From M3007 sp046160345 (GTDB lineage: Bacteria; Bacteroidota; Bacteroidia; Chitinophagales; Saprospiraceae), in contig JBJXGO010000051.1 of the NCBI GenBank assembly GCA_046160345.1, positions 1 through 26,270 of the forward strand: a stretch of DNA of 26,270 nucleotides, written 5' to 3'. The notes beneath the pieces were generated by a model. It saw only the letters and a program-made list of their open reading frames with translations, did not search any database and was not told the DNA's origin. How positions within the stretch are numbered: position 1 is the first letter of the stretch; each line of letters opens with the position of its first letter. A program made the position numbers and the translations under genes. Below are positions 1-7,222 of the stretch, piece by piece.

Positions 1-811
1 ACCAGTTCTTCCCAGAAGCAAAAAGCAACTGTGCCGTATTCAAGTAAAAAGGGTTTTCAATCGCCTGCTTCAACAACGGGTCATTCTGTATAGCATTTAG
101 CAAAGGTTTTGCTTCTGGGGTTAGCCCTGCGAAAGCAATCAAATTTTGTTCGATCTGCTTTGATGTAAGTGGTGCCAACTCCACTTGGCTATACACGGGG
201 GCATCTTTCGTGGCAGCATATTCGCTTATTCTGGAGCTGACAACAAATTGATGGCCTGGCTTTATTCCGTATTGACCAAGTGCCTCGAGGCAGGAATTTC
301 GGTCAGACTCAGACACTTCATCCAACCCGTCTAGCAAGAGAATAAGCGGAATATTGGCACCAATCTTTTCAGCCAAGGCTTTGGAAGCGCCCAGTTCATT
401 TGGGAGTATACGCTTTAACCATTCGTCAAAAGTGGCAAATTCGGAACGCCAGGTGGCTAGGTTGAGCAGGACAGGAATGGCAAGTGTAACGTGTGGCACA
501 CCTTCGAGGTGTGCCACACGTTGGGCACGGCCAAGCAATTCCACTGCAAGTTGAAGCAGCAATGTGGTCTTACCTGCGCCCGGAAGCCCAACTACAAGCA
601 ACCTGCCTTTCGCCCGGTCGAATATCCCGCCGATCTCATGGCCTATTTCCTCGTCCTGAAAGGTGATGAAATTTTGTGAGGTCTCTTCAGAAGTGCCTGT
701 ACGCGAAGCGTTTATCCGCAAATTGACGGGAAATCGTCCTGCAAGTTTGGAGTCTATGCGCTTTTGGTATTTAGCCTTTAAATTGAAAATGAGTTCGTCT
801 TGAAGTGACAT
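1..811 (-). CDS. NACHT-domain NTPase, 5' part only (3' end beyond window)
   Basis: This frame stays open from ATG at 811 to the left window edge (about 270 codons) and has no stop, so the protein is truncated here. It reads as a NACHT-type STAND NTPase. About 74 residues precede a Walker A motif GLPGAGKTT (K81). It is followed by a strand IPVLLNLATW (about 112-121), a Walker B ILLLLDGLDEV-like motif with D161, D164 and E165 (hhhDGLDE, the tandem acidic form typical of NACHT), and a sensor-like VVSSRISEY. No effector domain is recognisable in the short N-terminus; the sensor/repeat part would lie outside the window. Bacterial NACHT proteins include antiphage proteins (family knowledge), but a role in defence is inference here. 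A perfect palindrome at 488-522 encodes residues about 97-108 (RVAHLEGVPHV), between Walker A and the next strand, where relatives usually have a short loop. The gene is divergent from the M1 peptidase gene at 932. Confidence 0.85.
   Translation of the reverse strand, partial: MSLQDELIFNLKAKYQKRIDSKLAGRFPVNLRINASRTGTSEETSQNFITFQDEEIGHEIGGIFDRAKGRLLVVGLPGAGKTTLLLQLAVELLGRAQRVAHLEGVPHVTLAIPVLLNLATWRSEFATFDEWLKRILPNELGASKALAEKIGANIPLILLLDGLDEVSESDRNSCLEALGQYGIKPGHQFVVSSRISEYAATKDAPVYSQVELAPLTSKQIEQNLIAFAGLTPEAKPLLNAIQNDPLLKQAIENPFYLNTAQLLFASGKNW
488..522. repeat. Perfect 35-bp palindrome within the NACHT reading frame
   Basis: Left arm AACGTGTGGCACACCT (488-503) and right arm AGGTGTGCCACACGTT (507-522) are exact reverse complements of 16 bp, separated by TCG. 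The whole element lies inside the NACHT coding sequence and is read through without a stop as about 12 residues. No second copy is visible in this window. It resembles a REP-like or Rickettsia-palindromic-element-like insertion, but that identity is inference. Confidence 0.9.
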
Positions 812-907
812 CGTGGGTGGCTTATCTTCCTTTGTCCAGCAAACGTACAAAAGATAAAAATTAGACGGCGGTCAGCACTGGATTTTATTGGCAACTTGAA
901 AAATGCC

Positions 908-915
908 TAATTTTG
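908..915 (+). promoter_or_regulatory. Bacteroidota -7 promoter element for the M1 peptidase gene
   Basis: TAATTTTG matches the TAnnTTTG consensus exactly, ends 16 nt before the ATG at 932, and has a TTG (888-890) 17 nt upstream as a possible -33 element. It lies in the 120-bp divergent gap (812-931). I see no clear counterpart for the NACHT gene. Confidence 0.6.
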
Positions 916-931
916 CACAAACGTTTCACCT

Positions 932-3355
932 ATGCGTACAATCTTCTATTTTTATTTCCTGCTTGCCCCTACCCTATCCTTCGGCCAAAAAATGCTCGAA
1001 TCCCACGAATGGTGCAGTCACAAACATACCCTATTCACACCCAAAAACTTCAACCTAGAGGACGGACGCAGCGATTCCATAGATATCATAAAGACCAAGA
1101 TCTCTCTAAACCTGCTTAATGTGCCCCAAATAAACGCGGCTTGTTTGCTGGATATCAAAAGCAAGATATCGGGCTTAACAGAAATTCGACTCGATTTGGA
1201 AGGCCTAATTGTCGATTCGGTGTTGAGCAGCAACCTGGCGCATTTGCCTTTTTCAAAGATCGGAAATTCTTTAAAGCTACAATTTCAACAAGCCCTCAAT
1301 GCCAATGATCTCGCCTCCTTTACCGTTTTTTATCGCGGTATTCCGGTTATAGACGCGAGCAATTGGGGTGGTTATTACAATACCGGAGGCTACACCTTCA
1401 ATTTGGGCGTAGGCTTTGCTGCTGACCCGCATTCTTTTGGGCGAGCGTGGTTTCCTTGTTTCGACAATTTTGTGGAACGCAGCGTTTTTGAGGTAAGCAT
1501 CACAAGCACACTGGGAAAATCTGGCTATAGTAACGGGATTTTGATTGCACATGACACCATTGCAAATAGTTTAGTTCGCAGCTGGCTTCTTGAGGACCCA
1601 ATCCCTTCTTATCTGGCATGTTTTGCCAGCGGCCCATATACCAGCTTCATAAGGACTTATCCAGGTGAAACCGCTCCTATTCCTGTAGAGATCGCAGCTG
1701 CAGCGGCCGATACCGTCAAGGTACGCAACACCTTTATCAATTTGCAAAAAGGTATTCAGGCATTCGAATACTGGTATGGCCCTTACCAATGGGGAAAAAT
1801 CGGGTATTCGCTGGTTCCGTTCAATTCAGGAGCGATGGAGCATGCCACCAATATTGCCATCGGGCGTGCTTACATTGATGGGTCTTTGAATTATGAAACG
1901 CTATGGGCGCATGAACTCAGTCATATGTGGTGGGGGGACCTGGCAACTTGCTCAACTGCAGAAGACATGTGGCTAAATGAAGGCTGGGCAAGTTATTCAG
2001 AGCATCTTTTCACGGAAAAAGTCTATGGTCAAACAGCATTTAGGAACGCCGTACGCGCCAATCACCTGAATGTTCTACAAACTGCGCACATCAATGAATC
2101 GGGATACCGTGCTGTGTCAGGCTTGCCGCACAGCTTGACTTACGGTACCCATGTTTATAACAAGGGCGCTTCGGTAGCGCATAATTTGAGGGGTTATTTA
2201 GGAGATTCTTTGTTCCGGGTCGCCTGTCGCACTGCTTTGAACCAAACAAAATTTGACGACTGGAGCAGTGCAGAACTTCGCGACAAGATCGAAGCGGCCA
2301 CGGGCAAAAATGTTCATGATTTTTTTGAGGATTGGGTCTTTGCTGGTGGCTATCCGGATTATACCATAGACTCTGTGAAACTAATTTTTTCGCCAGTTGA
2401 TGCGCCAACCATTGCCCGGGTGTTTATCAAACAAAAATTGCGCGGTGCGCCTCATTTCCATCATAATGTGCCTTTGGAATTGACCTTTCTAATGGGCGAT
2501 GGCTCACGGCAATACAAAACCGGAACCATTTCAGGAGAGCATACCATGCTTCAGTTTGAATTTACTGCCTGGGGCCCTGCCCCGGCATCCGTTTTTGTCA
2601 ACACCAACCAGAAAATTCTTCAAGCGCGTTCTGAGGGAGAAAAAATGATCAAATCAAACGGGAGCAGTAATTTTTCAGATGCTAAATTTAACCTTACGGT
2701 CAACAGCCTTGGGGCCGATTCAGTGTTATTTCGCATAGAACATCATTTTGCTGCGCCCGACAATGCCGGGGTAAATCCAAAATCTTATGCGCTAACGAAT
2801 CGGTATTGGTCGGTACATACCTCCGGCCATTCTTTTCCGGCTGGCTTTGATGCTCAAGCTGTGCTGAGTTATGATGGGCGCGGCATAGGAGACCAGCTTG
2901 ACACGGAGTTGTTCAATAATACCAGTTCATCGGAAGATAGCATTTTGTTGCTGTATCGTCCGGGAGCTGGATTTCCGTGGGAGGAATGGCCCAGTTATAC
3001 CAAACTCACCCTGGCATCTACTACCGACAAGTTTGGGCAATTGAGGCCTACGCAGATACGTCTGGGAGAATATACCATTGGGAAAGGCGTCCCAACCAGT
3101 GCTGTTGCCACTCCAAACCCATTGGGGAAAATTCAACTTGCACCCAATCCAAGCTGGAGTTTGATCGCTGCAAAGGCAGACGATGTTTTTGAGCAAGCAA
3201 CCTTAATCAGCAGTGATTGCCAGACTGAAAAAATCTGGAATTTCGCTCCTGCAACGGAAGGTGTGTTTGATTTAAGCGGTTTCCCAAGTGGGCATTATTG
3301 GTTGCTGTTGAGTGGGAAAAAAGGAATTGCCATTTGCCCGGTTGTCAAGCAATAA
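932..3355 (+). CDS. Secreted M1-family metallopeptidase with T9SS type A C-terminal sorting domain
   Basis: This 807-aa protein is a zinc aminopeptidase of the M1 (gluzincin) family. It starts with a hydrophobic signal peptide (about 1-18, ending SFGQ). The exopeptidase motif appears as GAMEH (300-304), with H where many members have N. The zinc site is complete: HELSH (H327, E328, H331) followed after 18 residues by E350 in NEGWA. The last 75 residues or so (PNPSWSLIAAK onward, ending in a GHYWLLLSGKKG-like strand) look like a T9SS type A sorting domain, so the enzyme is probably exported through the outer membrane and anchored or released. Its role would be digestion of extracellular peptides. 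The ATG at 932 is supported by the signal peptide directly after it and the promoter element at 908-915. It is transcribed alone; the next gene is convergent. Confidence 0.93.
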   Translation: MRTIFYFYFLLAPTLSFGQKMLESHEWCSHKHTLFTPKNFNLEDGRSDSIDIIKTKISLNLLNVPQINAACLLDIKSKISGLTEIRLDLEGLIVDSVLSSNLAHLPFSKIGNSLKLQFQQALNANDLASFTVFYRGIPVIDASNWGGYYNTGGYTFNLGVGFAADPHSFGRAWFPCFDNFVERSVFEVSITSTLGKSGYSNGILIAHDTIANSLVRSWLLEDPIPSYLACFASGPYTSFIRTYPGETAPIPVEIAAAAADTVKVRNTFINLQKGIQAFEYWYGPYQWGKIGYSLVPFNSGAMEHATNIAIGRAYIDGSLNYETLWAHELSHMWWGDLATCSTAEDMWLNEGWASYSEHLFTEKVYGQTAFRNAVRANHLNVLQTAHINESGYRAVSGLPHSLTYGTHVYNKGASVAHNLRGYLGDSLFRVACRTALNQTKFDDWSSAELRDKIEAATGKNVHDFFEDWVFAGGYPDYTIDSVKLIFSPVDAPTIARVFIKQKLRGAPHFHHNVPLELTFLMGDGSRQYKTGTISGEHTMLQFEFTAWGPAPASVFVNTNQKILQARSEGEKMIKSNGSSNFSDAKFNLTVNSLGADSVLFRIEHHFAAPDNAGVNPKSYALTNRYWSVHTSGHSFPAGFDAQAVLSYDGRGIGDQLDTELFNNTSSSEDSILLLYRPGAGFPWEEWPSYTKLTLASTTDKFGQLRPTQIRLGEYTIGKGVPTSAVATPNPLGKIQLAPNPSWSLIAAKADDVFEQATLISSDCQTEKIWNFAPATEGVFDLSGFPSGHYWLLLSGKKGIAICPVVKQ

Positions 3356-3414
3356 TGAATAAATTTCAGACAACGCTCCAACGCATTTTAACCCGCTTCG
3401 TTTTAAATTAATTA

Positions 3415-3438
3415 GGGGCAAAGGCAGAAATTCGCCCC
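3415..3438 (-). terminator. Possible weak terminator between convergent genes
   Basis: GGGGC (3415-3419) and GCCCC (3434-3438) form a 5-bp GC stem with a 14-nt loop in the 93-bp gap between the M1 peptidase and TMTC-like genes. On the minus strand it is followed by an AT-rich stretch but no long T run. It could end the minus-strand gene; the call is weak. Confidence 0.35.
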
Positions 3439-3448
3439 ACTTGATTAT

Positions 3449-5269
3449 TCAAAACCTAAGCCCTTTTGAATCGAGCACGCCCTTTACTTTTTGGATATTC
3501 TGAATCAATCCCTGATGGTTTGGATTGATTTTCAATGCCCTTTCAAAATACTCCAGGGCTTTTTGGGGGTTATTTGTGTTGAAATATACAGCGCCGCAAT
3601 TTTGTAGGGCATCAAAATTATTCGGGTTGATCTCCAGTACTTTATCCCAATAAGAAAGTGCTTTTTGACTGTTCCCTTCTCTGAAATAAGTAACAGCAAG
3701 ATTATTGAGGGCGCCTTGATAATTAGGGTCAATAGCCAAGGTTTTTTCAAAGGCAATTCTGGCTTCCTCCACTTTATTCAATGCCAAATAGCTCACACCA
3801 ATATTGTACTGTGCCTCAGAATAGCCAGGGTATATTTCCAGGGCTTTTTTATAATAGATCACGGCTTTTTCATGATAGGCCGATTTGTTTTTATCAAGTG
3901 GATTTGGATTGCTTTCTGCCAGCATTCGCCAATAGGAGCCGTAGTGATTTTGGGCGCGGGCACTATTGGGCGCAGTTTTAAGGCCGGATTCGAAAAGTTT
4001 TTCTTGTGTTGCCCATACCTGTGTGCGCGTAAAAGTTTTAATAACATAAAGTAGCAAAATTCCACCAGTTAACGCGTATAATATGTTTTTTGACAACATA
4101 AGTTTTTCAGCTAGCTGGACTAAAGCCCAGCCAAGGGCCAGACAAAATCCCGCTGAGGAGGCAAACAAAAATCTTTCCGCCATGGTCGCTCCAATCGGAG
4201 TCAGGAAATTGGAAACCAAAACCAACATAATGGCATAAAAACCAATAGCATAGGCAATCTTCTTTTTATAGATCAAGCCCCAAACAAAAACCGCCATCAA
4301 AAATATATGCACTGCCATTGACCACAAAAAATTGAGGTCCTGCAAACCGACCAGTGGAACTTGATTATAGGAATAGTCAAAACTCAATGGGTGTGGAAAA
4401 ATAAGCAGGCCCAGGTATTTCCCTAAAATCATCATTCGGCTGGCAAACCATTCGCCAGTGGTCCTGGCTCCAGAAAGGGTATTGTTGACCAAATCCTTGA
4501 TATCCCCCGAAAAAAACATGTTGTCCATAGCACTGGATCGCATTATGAAATACAACACTACCGGGATTAGGTAAAATGCTGTGATCCGTGCTATGCTGCT
4601 TATCTTAAAATCTGTAAAAAACCATAACGTCAAAGGAATCAAACCAAGCATGGCAAGCCCGGTTTCTTTGGCAAGAGTGGCTGCCAGATAAGACACCAGG
4701 CTGATTATCAGGTCTTTGTTGCGACTCCCTTCATTGGCATATTTTAACAGGTACAACAGACTAAGCCCGACAAACAAAAAACTCAAAATCTCATCACGGC
4801 TTTTGATATTGGCAACTACCTCAGTATGAATAGGGTGTGCAACAAAAAGCAGCGCAGTTATCATCGGGAGCAAGCTATCTTTTCCGAAAGATTTTTTCAG
4901 GAAAAGATAAAGAACGCCGCAGGCCAGGGCAAAATAAAACACATTAAAAAAGTGATATGCACCAGATGTGCCCCCAAACAATGTTTTTTCCAGCGCAAAA
5001 ATTGCCAACATGAGCGGACGGTATGACTGGTCATTCATGCCATTAAAACCGTAGAGAGTTCCGTGGGTAAAAATATCTCCAAGACTTCCAATTCCATTTG
5101 TGACAAATTTGTTGCCTCTCGTCATTATCTCATCGTCCAGCACAAAATCAAAACCAAAGCTTTGGGCATACAGGAGAACCGCCCCAAGCATTATGATCCA
5201 ATGACTCCAGTTGGACTTTGGAGTGGTTTGAAGTTGCCTGGAGGCTTTTGTTTTTTCTTTTTTGCTCAT
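3449..5269 (-). CDS. TMTC-like multi-pass membrane glycosyltransferase with C-terminal TPR repeats
   Basis: This 606-aa integral membrane protein resembles the TMTC (transmembrane and TPR) O-mannosyltransferase family. A first membrane helix is followed by FVLDDEIM (D45, D46, E47), the acidic first-loop motif of GT-C enzymes. The family signature LLFVAHPIHTEVVANIKSRDE follows (H145 to E160). About ten hydrophobic segments come next, then at least four TPR repeats over the last 170 residues (for example NNLAVTYFREGNSQKALSYW). The likely role is transfer of a sugar from a lipid-linked donor to exported proteins, inferred from family; substrate and sugar are unknown. A longer frame exists up to 5341, but ATG 5269 (MSKKEKTK, Lys-rich then a membrane helix) is preferred because an exact promoter element at 5294-5301 lies inside the longer frame. 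It is a single-gene unit, divergent from the glucosaminidase gene. Confidence 0.85.
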   Translation of the reverse strand: MSKKEKTKASRQLQTTPKSNWSHWIIMLGAVLLYAQSFGFDFVLDDEIMTRGNKFVTNGIGSLGDIFTHGTLYGFNGMNDQSYRPLMLAIFALEKTLFGGTSGAYHFFNVFYFALACGVLYLFLKKSFGKDSLLPMITALLFVAHPIHTEVVANIKSRDEILSFLFVGLSLLYLLKYANEGSRNKDLIISLVSYLAATLAKETGLAMLGLIPLTLWFFTDFKISSIARITAFYLIPVVLYFIMRSSAMDNMFFSGDIKDLVNNTLSGARTTGEWFASRMMILGKYLGLLIFPHPLSFDYSYNQVPLVGLQDLNFLWSMAVHIFLMAVFVWGLIYKKKIAYAIGFYAIMLVLVSNFLTPIGATMAERFLFASSAGFCLALGWALVQLAEKLMLSKNILYALTGGILLLYVIKTFTRTQVWATQEKLFESGLKTAPNSARAQNHYGSYWRMLAESNPNPLDKNKSAYHEKAVIYYKKALEIYPGYSEAQYNIGVSYLALNKVEEARIAFEKTLAIDPNYQGALNNLAVTYFREGNSQKALSYWDKVLEINPNNFDALQNCGAVYFNTNNPQKALEYFERALKINPNHQGLIQNIQKVKGVLDSKGLRF

Positions 5270-5293
5270 TAGAAAACAGACTTTGAATTTGCA

Positions 5294-5301
5294 CAAAAAT
5301 A
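5294..5301 (-). promoter_or_regulatory. Bacteroidota -7 promoter element for the TMTC-like gene
   Basis: On the minus strand this reads TATTTTTG, an exact TAnnTTTG, 24 nt before ATG 5269. A TTG (within 5323-5326) about 21 nt upstream can serve as the -33 element. Its position rules against translation starting at 5341. Confidence 0.6.
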
Positions 5302-5435
5302 CATTGTTTTGCATTGCCAATTCAACCCAATTATGAACCACTTTTAACTCCTCATAGCCACTGTCTTTGCGTGGTTACTGCTTGTTTAGCGTGACAGAAA
5401 TTTTAAAAACAAACACTTTCAACCATTGTCCAAAA

Positions 5436-6059
5436 ATGATTTTTAAATCAAAATTCCCGATTATTAACCCTAAAATTAGTGTCCTGACATTGTTTATACT
5501 CCTTTTAACATCTGCCACGCATGCGCAGCAAAACACTCAAGGACTTTTAAGAGTGAATGATTCGGCCACAATTCGCGGGATTTCTCAAATTGTTTCCGAT
5601 TCATTTGGGGCTCCGGTAGCCTTGGTGGAAGAGTTTATACGGGAAGCCAAAGAAATGGAGCGTGACAAAGGAATTCCCGCCAGCGCTTTTATCGGAATTG
5701 CTATTTTAGAAAGTACTGGATTTACGAGCTATCTTTATCAGCATGCAAAAAACCCTTTTGGAATGCGGGCTACGAAAATATGGACCGGCCCTACATTTAT
5801 TATGTGGCATGAAGGCGCAGACTCCCCGTTTAGAAAATATGAAAATCCGAGGGAGGCTGTGCAGGATTTCGCTGACTTTTTAAAAAGTAGAAAGTGGTTT
5901 CGCGATGCACTGGCTTGTCCAACATCTGACCTTGATTGTTTTTTAACTGCTCTGAGTGCAGATACAGCAAAAAAAGAACCTGGATATGCCGCTGATCCGG
6001 AATGGGCAAACAAAGTGCGCCGTGTAATCAAAAAGTACGGTCTGGATAATTTAAAGTGA
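5436..6059 (+). CDS. Exported glucosaminidase domain protein (GH73-like / Bax-like)
   Basis: This 207-aa protein has an N-terminal signal peptide (basic start MIFKSKF, hydrophobic ISVLTLFILLL, then ATHAQQ) and a single glucosaminidase domain. AFIGIAILESTGFTSYLYQ carries the likely catalytic Glu (E92). NPFGMRA and the downstream FRKYENPREAVQDFADFL block are characteristic of the GH73 N-acetylglucosaminidase fold. The expected role is hydrolysis of N-acetylglucosaminyl bonds in peptidoglycan in the periplasm or outside the cell, for wall remodelling. There are no LysM or other wall-binding domains. ATG 5436 was chosen over the upstream TTG frame start at 5367 because it gives a standard signal peptide directly. 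A one-mismatch -7 element (TGTCTTTG, 5362-5369) may be the promoter. The gene stands alone between two minus-strand genes. Confidence 0.85.
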   Translation: MIFKSKFPIINPKISVLTLFILLLTSATHAQQNTQGLLRVNDSATIRGISQIVSDSFGAPVALVEEFIREAKEMERDKGIPASAFIGIAILESTGFTSYLYQHAKNPFGMRATKIWTGPTFIMWHEGADSPFRKYENPREAVQDFADFLKSRKWFRDALACPTSDLDCFLTALSADTAKKEPGYAADPEWANKVRRVIKKYGLDNLK

Positions 6060-6098
6060 TTAAGGAACGTGTGAATAATAACTTGTTCCTAACAGGAC

Positions 6099-7001
6099 CT
6101 AAAAAAACACCTCCTGGGCCACCCGGAATGTGTTTGCATGTGCCTCGACTATATCTGAAATGCGCGGTGAATACCCCCCGCCCATGCTAGCTACTACGGG
6201 CAGCTGGTTTGTTTTACAAAATGACAAAACAAAACGGTCTCGTTCTCTGCATCCGGCCCTGCTGATACTTAAACGGCCCAATTTATCCGTTTGCAAAATA
6301 TCCACTCCACTCTGATAAAATACAAAATCGGGTTGGAACTCCTCGGCTATTCGGGGAAGGGCATCCGTAAGAATTTGAAGGTATTCTTTATCCTGGACTC
6401 CGTCTTTCAAACCGATATCAAGATCAGATTTTTCCTTTCTAAGCGGATAATTCCGTTCTCCGTGCATGGAAAATGTGAACACCCTGGACTCATTTTCAAA
6501 AATCTTTGCCGTGCCGTTGCCTTGATGAACATCCAAATCAACAATCAAGATTCTATGGGCCAAGTTGTTCATTAACAACCAATTGGCAGCTACTGCCTGA
6601 TCATTAAAACAACAAAAGCCTTCGCCGCGTTCTGCAAATGCATGGTGTGTGCCACCAGCAATGTTCATCGCGCAGCCATGCCTGAGCGCCCATTGAGCGC
6701 ATTGCAGGGTGCCGTTGGAAATATGCCGTCCACGCCGGACAAAGTGCTCGTTGATTGGGAAACCTATCGCCCTAATTTCCTTTTCAGACAGCCTGATCTC
6801 GTTCATTTTTGCCCACCATTCAGGAGTATGGGTGAGCAAGGCGGTTTCTTCAGAAAGCAACTCCGGATGAAAAAAATTGCTTTCACTAACTGTTCCCTCC
6901 CACAACAATTGTTCGGGCAAGAGTTCGTACTTGGCCATAGGAAATCGATGGCCATCTGGGAGCTCGTACTTGTAAATGGACGAAAATGCGATTTTCAGCA
7001 T
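6099..7001 (-). CDS. Histone deacetylase-family Zn hydrolase (HDAC11/class IV-like)
   Basis: This 300-aa protein has the arginase/deacetylase fold of the HDAC superfamily. It has the tandem histidines GGTHHAF (H119, H120), the zinc ligands in VDLDVHQGNGT (D157, H159), a third ligand in SGVDILQTDKLG (D234), and the catalytic Tyr in MGGGYSP (Y277). All catalytic elements are intact. Length and motif style fit the short, single-domain bacterial members close to class IV. The likely reaction is deacylation of acetyl-lysine or an acetylated small molecule such as a polyamine; the substrate cannot be read from sequence. A GTG at 7010 would add three residues, but the -7 promoter element overlaps it (7010-7017), so ATG 7001 is preferred, leaving a very short leader. 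It is separated from upstream ferrochelatase by a hairpin terminator. Confidence 0.9.
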   Translation of the reverse strand: MLKIAFSSIYKYELPDGHRFPMAKYELLPEQLLWEGTVSESNFFHPELLSEETALLTHTPEWWAKMNEIRLSEKEIRAIGFPINEHFVRRGRHISNGTLQCAQWALRHGCAMNIAGGTHHAFAERGEGFCCFNDQAVAANWLLMNNLAHRILIVDLDVHQGNGTAKIFENESRVFTFSMHGERNYPLRKEKSDLDIGLKDGVQDKEYLQILTDALPRIAEEFQPDFVFYQSGVDILQTDKLGRLSISRAGCRERDRFVLSFCKTNQLPVVASMGGGYSPRISDIVEAHANTFRVAQEVFF

Positions 7002-7009
7002 GGTGGCCA

Positions 7010-7017
7010 CAAAAGTA
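7010..7017 (-). promoter_or_regulatory. Bacteroidota -7 promoter element for the HDAC-like gene
   Basis: On the minus strand this reads TACTTTTG, an exact TAnnTTTG, only 8 nt before ATG 7001. It lies downstream of the terminator at 7040-7064, giving the gene its own transcription unit. The implied leader is nearly absent. Confidence 0.5.
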
Positions 7018-7039
7018 GCAACAGCCGCACAAAAAAAGA

Positions 7040-7064
7040 GCCGCCTCCGGGAAAGGAAGGCGGC
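7040..7064 (-). terminator. Rho-independent terminator, possibly bidirectional
   Basis: GCCGCCT (7040-7046) pairs with AGGCGGC (7058-7064), giving a 7-bp GC-rich stem with an 11-nt loop. An A run (7031-7037) on one side and a T run (7071-7077) on the other give a U-tract in either direction. On the minus strand it follows ferrochelatase and precedes the HDAC-like gene. The 3' leader from the ferrochelatase stop is about 160 nt; I see no gene in 7065-7222. Confidence 0.75.
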
Positions 7065-7222
7065 CCAAACTTTTTTTACCGATTAGAAGAGATAAAGTTC
7101 AAGAGATTATAAGCCAGCGTAAGCCGAGCAAGTATGCCTAAAGAAACAGAAAATATCGTGCCAGATTCCGTTTTTTGGAAATTTAATGGAAAATAAACCG
7201 GACCGGGGCTTTTTTATTGCCC

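Noticed and set aside
354..679. Two short plus-strand open frames (66 and 62 codons)
   Set aside because: They lie antisense within the NACHT gene, whose protein carries clear NTPase motifs; their translations have no recognisable features.
6642..7112. Plus-strand open frame of 156 codons
   Set aside because: It is antisense to the HDAC-like gene and runs through the terminator hairpin; low-complexity translation with no domain.
7134..7196. Small open frame (20 codons) between ferrochelatase and the terminator, plus strand
   Set aside because: It has no promoter element or conserved feature; probably chance in the 3' region of ferrochelatase.
7197..7222. CCGGACCGG followed by a short T run after the ferrochelatase stop, as a terminator
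   Set aside because: The symmetry leaves only a 3-bp stem with a 3-nt loop; the hairpin at 7040-7064 is a much better terminator.
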